Shown piece by piece: positions 1-4,897 of a stretch of 6,516 nt of DNA. The translations under genes were made by a program, and so were the position numbers. The notes beneath the pieces were generated by a model. The model was given only the letters and a program-made list of their open reading frames with translations, ran no database searches and was not told where the DNA came from. Position 1 is the first letter of the stretch. Each line of letters opens with the position of its first letter. The stretch is taken from contig CAMCFW010000124.1 in NCBI GenBank assembly GCA_945874195.1, positions 1 to 6,516 of the forward strand. Direction: 5' to 3'. Origin of the DNA: Chryseobacterium gleum. GTDB lineage: Bacteria; Bacteroidota; Bacteroidia; UBA10329.

Positions 1-238
1 CAAGGGTTTCCTCCACTCCAAACTCGCGACCATTGACATTGTAACTCAATTTACCTTCAGAGGCCACAATGCTACCAAGAATGGTCTGCAACAGGGTTGA
101 TTTTCCAGAACCGTTCGATCCCTGAATGACGGTGTGTTCGTTCTGAACGAAAGTATGATCCAGGCCACGGAAGATCCACTCGTGATTGTAACGCTTCCCT
201 ACATTTTGTAGGTTGATCTGAAGCGTTGAACTGGTCAC
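1..238 (-). CDS. ABC transporter ATP-binding protein, N-terminal part (cut by window edge)
   Basis: The first 79 codons of an ABC-type ATPase are present; the rest lies beyond base 1. The reading frame starts at GTG (238-236), which overlaps the lpxA stop codon as GTGA, so translation is probably coupled to lpxA. Visible features are an aromatic residue at Tyr17 in the A-loop position (KRYNHEWIF) and a complete Walker A motif GSNGSGKST at residues 40-48, followed by LLQTILGSI. Known for the family: this fold hydrolyses ATP to drive a membrane partner. No Walker B, signature motif or membrane segment can be judged because they would lie outside the window, and no permease is visible. The substrate is unknown. 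Position at the end of a lipid A operon suggests an envelope role, but that is inference. The ATPase assignment is firm; the GTG start is likely because no in-frame ATG precedes the conserved N-terminus and the overlap fits the rest of the operon. Confidence 0.88.
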   Translation of the reverse strand, partial: MTSSTLQINLQNVGKRYNHEWIFRGLDHTFVQNEHTVIQGSNGSGKSTLLQTILGSIVASEGKLSYNVNGREFGVEETL

Positions 239-1035
239 TTGGCCCCGTTTCCGTTCAAGAACTGATAGCCTTTCATGATGCCACGCTTCGATTCGCGCAC
301 AAAATCAAGGATCTCATCGCGCTCATCTGTCACCGGAAATTCGGCTTCGAGGTAGGAAAGTGCTTGCGTGACGTTGTAATGTTTGAGGAAAAGGACGCGG
401 TAGATCTCCTGTATCTCACGGGTCTTTTCTGTTGAGAATCCTCTTCGTTTCATACCTACGCTGTTCACTCCCGAATAACTGAGCGGGTAGCGCGCAGCTT
501 TGCTGTAAGGCGGCACGTCCTTGCCAACAAGTGCGCCTCCAGAAAGGATGGCGTGAGCACCGATGCGCACAAACTGATGCAATGCCGACATGCCTCCGAT
601 GATGGCATAATCACCGATTACGATGTGTCCGGCCAAGGTGCATGCATTTGCCAGTATCACGTGTTGCCCAATGACACAGTCGTGAGCCACATGCACGTAA
701 GCCATAAGCATTGAATTGCTACCTATGACGGTCTTTCCGCTCGCTTTCGTGCCTCGATTGATGGTTACACATTCTCGAATGGTCACGTTATCACCTATTT
801 CAACGAAAGACTCTTCCCCATCGAATTTCAGATCTTGAGGAATTGCTGAAATAACCGATCCCGGGAAAATGCGGCAGTTCTTGCCGATGCGAGCACCCTC
901 CATGATGGTGACATTGGAACCTATCCAGCTTCCCTGGCCGATCTCCACATTCTTGTGGATGGTGACAAATGGTTCGATGACCACATTGTCTGCGATCTTG
1001 GCCTGTGGGTGAACGAAGGATAGGGGTTGGTTCAT
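235..1035 (-). CDS. lpxA: UDP-N-acetylglucosamine O-acyltransferase LpxA
   Basis: Cytoplasmic enzyme of the first step of lipid A synthesis: it transfers a 3-hydroxyacyl chain from ACP to the 3-OH of UDP-GlcNAc. The 266-residue protein has the usual family length. Residues 1 to about 185 are left-handed beta-helix hexapeptide repeats (for example VEIGQG, VVIGDY-like units). The active-site segment is AYVHVAHDC (112-120), placing the catalytic base at His118 (Escherichia coli His125) with His115, His137 and His153 matching the other conserved histidines. The C-terminal helical part begins near GMKRRGFS (194-201). By alignment the acyl-chain ruler position of E. coli (Gly173) is Gly166 here, compatible with a long acyl chain rather than C10. 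The ATG start overlaps the lpxC/fabZ stop by four bases (ATGA), and the stop overlaps the next gene (GTGA). Identification is secure. Confidence 0.98.
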   Translation of the reverse strand: MNQPLSFVHPQAKIADNVVIEPFVTIHKNVEIGQGSWIGSNVTIMEGARIGKNCRIFPGSVISAIPQDLKFDGEESFVEIGDNVTIRECVTINRGTKASGKTVIGSNSMLMAYVHVAHDCVIGQHVILANACTLAGHIVIGDYAIIGGMSALHQFVRIGAHAILSGGALVGKDVPPYSKAARYPLSYSGVNSVGMKRRGFSTEKTREIQEIYRVLFLKHYNVTQALSYLEAEFPVTDERDEILDFVRESKRGIMKGYQFLNGNGAK

Positions 1036-2423
1036 GCAGTTTCTCGTTTAACGATCTGGGCCATCATTTCGGCCTCCATTACAGGGTCATTTCCCACGTA
1101 AGCGATTCCTTTCATGTGACACAATCCTCTTCTTATTGGGCTTAATAGGTCTAATCTGAATACAATGGTATCTCCGGGCATCACCATCTTCCTGAACTTG
1201 ACTCCATCAATTTTCAAGAAATAAGTGAGGTAATTCTCTGGGTCCGGAACGGTGCTGAGCACCAGAATGCCTCCTACCTGTGCCATAGCCTCTATTTGCA
1301 GGACACCGGGCATAACGGGAGCTCCAGGAAAGTGCCCTTCAAAGAAATATTCGTTCATGGTCACGTTCTTGACGCCTACCACGTGCGTCTCGCTCAATTC
1401 ATAGATCTTATCAATGAAAAGAAATGGCGGACGATGTGGAAGTTTTGCCATGATGCCGTTCACATCCAGCAACGGTGCGGCATTCCAATCAATATGTGGT
1501 GCCTTTGGTTTTCGGTTCTCTTTGAGAATACCGGTCAAAAATTTTCCGAAGCGCGAATTGCTTCCGTGTCCGGGTTTTGTGGCAATGATGTGCCCGTTGA
1601 TCCGTGCATTTACCAAGGCGAGATCGCCAATTAAGTCGAGGAGTTTGTGACGGGCAGGTTCGTTCACAAAACGCAGCTCGGTATTGTTCAAAACGCCTGA
1701 GTTGACAGCATGAATATCCTTCTGGTTGAAGGTCTGTGCCAATTTCAGTCGTTTCTCTTCATCAATGGGGTTCTCTACAAAGACAACCGCATTGTCAAGA
1801 CCACCGCCCCGTATCAGTTTGTGTTCGAGAAGCAGTTCGAGCTCGTGTAAGAAACAGAAGGTTCGGTTGGGGGCTATTTCCTGCTCAAAATCTGCAAGGT
1901 CGTTCAATACGGCATGTTGCGGGGGTAATACTTTCGACCGGTAATCGATCATTACCGTGAATCTTGGTCGGTCAGAAGGAACGACCAGATATTCGGCACC
2001 TGTCTCTTCGTCCAAAAAGTGAAGATTGGTGTCAATATTCAGCACTTCGTGGGGGCTGTCCAACTCCATCACCCCAGCCTTCTTGACCATAGCGGTAAGA
2101 TCCTTGCAGCTTCCATCCAAAATAGGGCATTCCGGACCATCGATCTCAATGATGGCATTGGTCACTCCTTCTGCCGCCAGTGCGGCCATCACGTGTTCGA
2201 TGGTACTTATCGAGGCCGTTCCATTTGAAATAGTGGTTCCGCGGGCAGTGCCCGATATGTTCGAAACCAAGGCCAACACCTCGGCATTTTCGAGATCTGT
2301 TCTCACAAAAACGAAACCTGAACGTTCACTTGGTCGGATGGTCATATTGACCTGCGTCCCCGTGTGTAGACCGACCCCATTCAAACTGAAAGACCCCTTG
2401 ACCGTGCGCTGTTTCAAACTCAT
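1032..2423 (-). CDS. lpxC/fabZ: Bifunctional LpxC deacetylase / FabZ dehydratase fusion
   Basis: One 463-residue polypeptide joins two enzymes. Residues 1 to about 305 are LpxC, the zinc deacetylase of UDP-3-O-acyl-GlcNAc and the committed step of lipid A synthesis. Zinc ligands are His77 (STIEHVMA), His259 and Asp263 (RHKLLDLIGDL), the catalytic base is Glu76, and His286 (KPGHGSN) matches E. coli His265. A linker of about 15 residues leads to FabZ (about 318-463), the (3R)-hydroxyacyl-ACP dehydratase of fatty acid synthesis, with LPHRPPFLFID (328-338) and catalytic His364 (FFEGHFPG) and Glu378 (LQIEAMAQ). Both active sites look intact and there is no internal stop or frameshift. This fusion is known from Bacteroidota and is lineage-typical. 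Relative to E. coli LpxC about 24 extra residues lie between Thr188 and His259. The start overlaps the lpxD stop as ATGA and the stop overlaps lpxA as ATGA. Confidence 0.98.
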   Translation of the reverse strand: MSLKQRTVKGSFSLNGVGLHTGTQVNMTIRPSERSGFVFVRTDLENAEVLALVSNISGTARGTTISNGTASISTIEHVMAALAAEGVTNAIIEIDGPECPILDGSCKDLTAMVKKAGVMELDSPHEVLNIDTNLHFLDEETGAEYLVVPSDRPRFTVMIDYRSKVLPPQHAVLNDLADFEQEIAPNRTFCFLHELELLLEHKLIRGGGLDNAVVFVENPIDEEKRLKLAQTFNQKDIHAVNSGVLNNTELRFVNEPARHKLLDLIGDLALVNARINGHIIATKPGHGSNSRFGKFLTGILKENRKPKAPHIDWNAAPLLDVNGIMAKLPHRPPFLFIDKIYELSETHVVGVKNVTMNEYFFEGHFPGAPVMPGVLQIEAMAQVGGILVLSTVPDPENYLTYFLKIDGVKFRKMVMPGDTIVFRLDLLSPIRRGLCHMKGIAYVGNDPVMEAEMMAQIVKRETA

Positions 2424-3442
2424 TCTGGTTTCCGTTCTCTTATCTCCTGTTCAATTCTTTTGATCGTATCTGGCAATCGCTTGAATGACACATAAGATCT
2501 GCGGTAGTTGCCCACTTCGAAGGCGGGCGAACCCTGTACAATGGCATCGTTCGGAAGGTTGTTCCCAACCCCGCTCTGGGCAGCAATTTTAACATTGTCG
2601 CCAATGGTCAGATGGCCGATGATTCCAACTTGTCCACCGATCATACAGCGTTTGCCGATCTTGGTAGATCCTGCAATTCCTGTCTGTGCAGCAATCACGG
2701 TGTGCTCACCGATCTCAACATTATGAGCCACTTGAATAAGATTGTCCAATTTCACCCCCTTGCGAATAATGGTCGATCCCATTGTCGCCCGGTCGATGGT
2801 TGAGTTGGAACCGATCTCAACATCATCTTCGAGCACCACATTACCTATCTGTGGGATCTTGCTATAACTGAGGTCTGAAGGTGCGAACCCGAAACCATCG
2901 CTGCCTATGGTCACTCCTGCATGAAGTGTGCAATTGTTGCCTATCACGCAGCCGTGCAACACTCGTGAACCAGAGTGGAACCGGCACCCCTTTCCTACTA
3001 TCACTTTCCTTTCAAGCACTACATGAGTTCCAATAACCGAATCGTCACCCACCAGCACATCATCTTCAATGATGGCTCCAGCGCCAATAGAAACGTTCTT
3101 ACCTACGATGGCCGATGCTGATACCACTGCCGAAGCATGGATACCCGAACTGGGCCGATTCACTTCGTTGTATTTTTGAAGCAGGATGGCAAAACACGAA
3201 TACGGATCGGCCACTCTGATCAACGTTGCCTTCACCTTGGCATCTACAACCAGGTCATTGTTCACAATGACCACCGATGAAGCGGTCGTAAGTAAATGGT
3301 CGTTGTATTTCGGATTGGCCAGAAAAGAGAGGGAGCCCGCCTGTCCGTTGTCAATTGGACTTACGGCATTTACCTGCACCATAGGGTCGCCATCAACAAT
3401 ACCACCAATAAGATCGGCAATTACACCAGCGGTAAAAATCAT
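2420..3442 (-). CDS. lpxD: UDP-3-O-(3-hydroxyacyl)glucosamine N-acyltransferase LpxD
   Basis: Third enzyme of lipid A synthesis: it adds the second 3-hydroxyacyl chain from ACP to the 2-amino group freed by LpxC. The 340-residue length is normal. Residues 1 to about 100 form the N-terminal uridine-binding domain (SLSFLANPKYNDHL at 37-50), about 103-305 are left-handed beta-helix hexapeptide repeats, and the end is a charged helix (RRSYVSFKRLPDTIKRIEQE, 314-333). The catalytic histidine is His240 in LDNLIQVAHNVEIG (232-245), equivalent to E. coli His239; GSDGFGFAP (180-188) is another family signature. The chosen ATG gives the standard start (MIFTAGVIADLIGG). A TAnnTTTG promoter motif ends five bases before this ATG and no Shine-Dalgarno is seen. 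It is the first of four genes with four-base overlaps. Identification is secure. Confidence 0.98.
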   Translation of the reverse strand: MIFTAGVIADLIGGIVDGDPMVQVNAVSPIDNGQAGSLSFLANPKYNDHLLTTASSVVIVNNDLVVDAKVKATLIRVADPYSCFAILLQKYNEVNRPSSGIHASAVVSASAIVGKNVSIGAGAIIEDDVLVGDDSVIGTHVVLERKVIVGKGCRFHSGSRVLHGCVIGNNCTLHAGVTIGSDGFGFAPSDLSYSKIPQIGNVVLEDDVEIGSNSTIDRATMGSTIIRKGVKLDNLIQVAHNVEIGEHTVIAAQTGIAGSTKIGKRCMIGGQVGIIGHLTIGDNVKIAAQSGVGNNLPNDAIVQGSPAFEVGNYRRSYVSFKRLPDTIKRIEQEIRERKPE

Positions 3443-3447
3443 CCGCG

Positions 3448-3477
3448 CAAAAGTAAAATTTAATGAACCTGTGAAAA
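3448..3477 (-). promoter_or_regulatory. Candidate Bacteroidota-type promoter for the lpxD operon
   Basis: Reading the minus strand, TACTTTTG at 3455-3448 is an exact match to the Bacteroidota sigma -7 consensus TAnnTTTG. A TTTT run at 3477-3474 sits 18 bases upstream, a possible but poor -33 element (consensus TTTG or TTG). Transcription would begin about five to seven bases after the motif, that is at or next to the lpxD ATG (3442), giving an almost leaderless mRNA. It lies in the 62-base gap after the HD gene. It would let the lipid A genes be transcribed independently of the upstream gene, but read-through from that gene remains possible. Confidence 0.55.
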
Positions 3478-3504
3478 GTAGAGGTTAACCGATCGGCTGC
3501 AGGT

Positions 3505-4752
3505 TTAAAGTTGGTTGGTAAGGTGCGTTGGTAGGCAAAGAAAGTGTTTTTCCACGGGTTTTGAAAGTACTGAAAGACTTAGGGTGTCTGCTGCTTCGGT
3601 AAGGTCTTTCACAAGCCCATCTTTAAAGAGGATGTTGATGCGGTCTTGATCCAAATTATAAGCACTGTTCTCAATCGATTCGGAGAATATGAAATAGGCC
3701 GCTTCTTCTTCGGATATGTTCCACTCGTTAGCCAAATGTTTCCTCAATTCATGGAGCCTTTCATCAGGAAAGGGCTTCGGATACATTTTCACTTTCAACA
3801 ATCTGCGATTGACCAACGCGGTGGAGAGTTGAGACAGCACCTTATCTGGATGGTCTTTCCAAACCTTAATGGAGGTCATCACATCCATATCGTCCAACTC
3901 GGCAAAACGGTCTAACAGCTCTGGTTCGTTCTCAAAATCGGCCTTGGTCACTTTCCTTTTCAAAAAAGTACTGAAGGCAGGAGTGGCAAAAATATCACCC
4001 CCCTGCTCTACTAACTCCTTGGCCCTTTTAAGGATATTGATGAGCAGAAACTCGGCCGAAAGCACCGTTTTGTGCAGATACACCTGCCAGTACATGATCC
4101 TTCGGGCCACAATGAATTTTTCGATAGAATAGATGCCTTTACTTTCAACTGCCAGCTCATCATTCACCACATGTAGCATTTTAATGATGCGGTCTGAACC
4201 GACAATTCCTTCTGAAACGCCCGTAAAAAAGCTGTCCCTGCGTAGATAATCCAAACGGTCCATGTCCAATTGGCTGCTGACCAACTGATGAAGGAAACGT
4301 TTGGGATAGTGATCGTTGAAAATTGCGATGGCCACGCTCAATTTTCCATCAAAAACGCTATTCAAACGCTGCATGAACAGAGCCGAAAGATCTTCGTGTG
4401 TCACGCCCGAAACGATGCTGTGTTCAAGAGCATGAGAGAATGGTCCGTGGCCAATGTCGTGCAACAGTATGGCCAAGGTCACGCCTTGCGCTTCTTCTTC
4501 ATTTATTTCATAACCCTTTGAACGCAGTTCCTCTATGGCCATTCCCATAAGGTGCATGGCGCCCAATGTGTGATGAAAACGGGTGTGCAGAGCGCCCGGA
4601 TAAACCAAATGAGTCAGACCAAGCTGTTTGATCCTTCGCAAACGTTGAAAGAAGGGATGTTCGATGATGTCGAACACGATCGGATACGGCACCGTTATGA
4701 AGCCATAGACAGGATCGTTGAATATTTTCCGCTTGATATACTTTATTCCCAT
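3505..4752 (-). CDS. HD-domain phosphohydrolase (SAMHD1/dGTPase-like, COG1078 type)
   Basis: A 415-residue soluble metal-dependent phosphohydrolase of the HD superfamily. From the ATG at 4752 the metal-binding set is visible: His61 in HTRFHHTLG, His98-Asp99 in LLHDIGHGPFSHALEH, and Asp165 in QLDMDRLDYLRRDSFFTG, matching the H...HD...D ligands of SAMHD1. Relatives hydrolyse dNTPs or other nucleotides; the substrate here cannot be read from sequence. The C-terminal half (about 190-415) is mostly helical with no motif I recognise. An in-frame ATG at 4821 would add 23 residues, but the extension (LWRIITFARAKSS) looks unlike the family, whose members begin just before NDPVYGFI. A promoter-like motif also lies inside it, so I take 4752. 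The gene precedes lpxD by 62 bases on the same strand and diverges from porX. HD-family assignment is firm; biological role is open. Confidence 0.92.
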   Translation of the reverse strand: MGIKYIKRKIFNDPVYGFITVPYPIVFDIIEHPFFQRLRRIKQLGLTHLVYPGALHTRFHHTLGAMHLMGMAIEELRSKGYEINEEEAQGVTLAILLHDIGHGPFSHALEHSIVSGVTHEDLSALFMQRLNSVFDGKLSVAIAIFNDHYPKRFLHQLVSSQLDMDRLDYLRRDSFFTGVSEGIVGSDRIIKMLHVVNDELAVESKGIYSIEKFIVARRIMYWQVYLHKTVLSAEFLLINILKRAKELVEQGGDIFATPAFSTFLKRKVTKADFENEPELLDRFAELDDMDVMTSIKVWKDHPDKVLSQLSTALVNRRLLKVKMYPKPFPDERLHELRKHLANEWNISEEEAAYFIFSESIENSAYNLDQDRINILFKDGLVKDLTEAADTLSLSVLSKPVEKHFLCLPTHLTNQL

Positions 4753-4754
4753 GC

Positions 4755-4786
4755 CGCCCGTTAGTGTGCTACTTTTGGCACGGGCG
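4755..4786. repeat. 7-bp inverted repeat in the divergent promoter region
   Basis: CGCCCGT at 4755-4761 is the exact reverse complement of ACGGGCG at 4780-4786, separated by 18 bases. An alternative inner pairing GTGC (4766-4769) with GCAC (4778-4781) is also possible. The repeat surrounds the plus-strand TACTTTTG and touches the minus-strand TACCTTCG. It could be an operator for a dimeric regulator, or a hairpin next to the HD start codon if transcription starts farther upstream. Confidence 0.4.
4770..4777 (+). promoter_or_regulatory. Candidate -7 promoter element for porX
   Basis: TACTTTTG on the plus strand is an exact match to the Bacteroidota -7 consensus TAnnTTTG and is the same octamer found before lpxD. 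No good -33 element lies at the usual spacing (17-23 bases upstream). It would give porX a leader of about 115 bases. A second, poorer match (CTCCTTTG, 4855-4862) is closer to the start codon and would give a leader of about 30 bases. Which one is used cannot be decided from sequence. Confidence 0.35.
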
Positions 4787-4792
4787 AAGGTA
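4785..4792 (-). promoter_or_regulatory. Weak candidate -7 promoter element for the HD gene
   Basis: On the minus strand, TACCTTCG (4792-4785) matches TAnnTTTG at all but one base. It lies 32 bases upstream of the preferred ATG at 4752, within the 23-codon extension of the longer reading frame. No convincing -33 element was found. If used, transcription would start near 4779 and the longer start at 4821 could not be translated from that mRNA. Confidence 0.3.
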
Positions 4793-4830
4793 ATTATTCG
4801 CCATAGGTTTGAAGAGAACATTTATAGTTA

Positions 4831-4869
4831 TGCATGGACAGAGCGACCAGATGTCTCCTTTGCCATGCA
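4831..4869. repeat. 7-bp inverted repeat in the porX upstream region
   Basis: TGCATGG (4831-4837) and CCATGCA (4863-4869) are exact reverse complements with 25 bases between them; their centres are 32 bases apart, about three helical turns. The right arm ends 28 bases before the porX ATG. A third copy of the core CCATGC occurs at 4749-4754 over the HD start codon. This could be an operator pair or an mRNA stem in the porX leader; chance is not excluded. Confidence 0.35.
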
Positions 4870-4897
4870 ACGAAACACTTAACGAAACGAAATAGAG

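Noticed and set aside
226..435. 69-codon plus-strand frame over the lpxA 3' end
   Set aside because: It is antisense to lpxA and overlaps the coupled lpxA/ABC junction, with no sign of coding use.
2026..2463. 145-codon open frame on the plus strand opposite lpxC/fabZ
   Set aside because: It lies wholly antisense to the secure LpxC domain and the lpxD end, its translation resembles no family I know, and it has no promoter or start-site support.
235..3442. Tandem hexapeptide-coding repeats in lpxA and lpxD as a DNA repeat or recombination tract
   Set aside because: The periodicity is at protein level (left-handed beta-helix) and the DNA copies have diverged, so no nucleotide repeat array is present.
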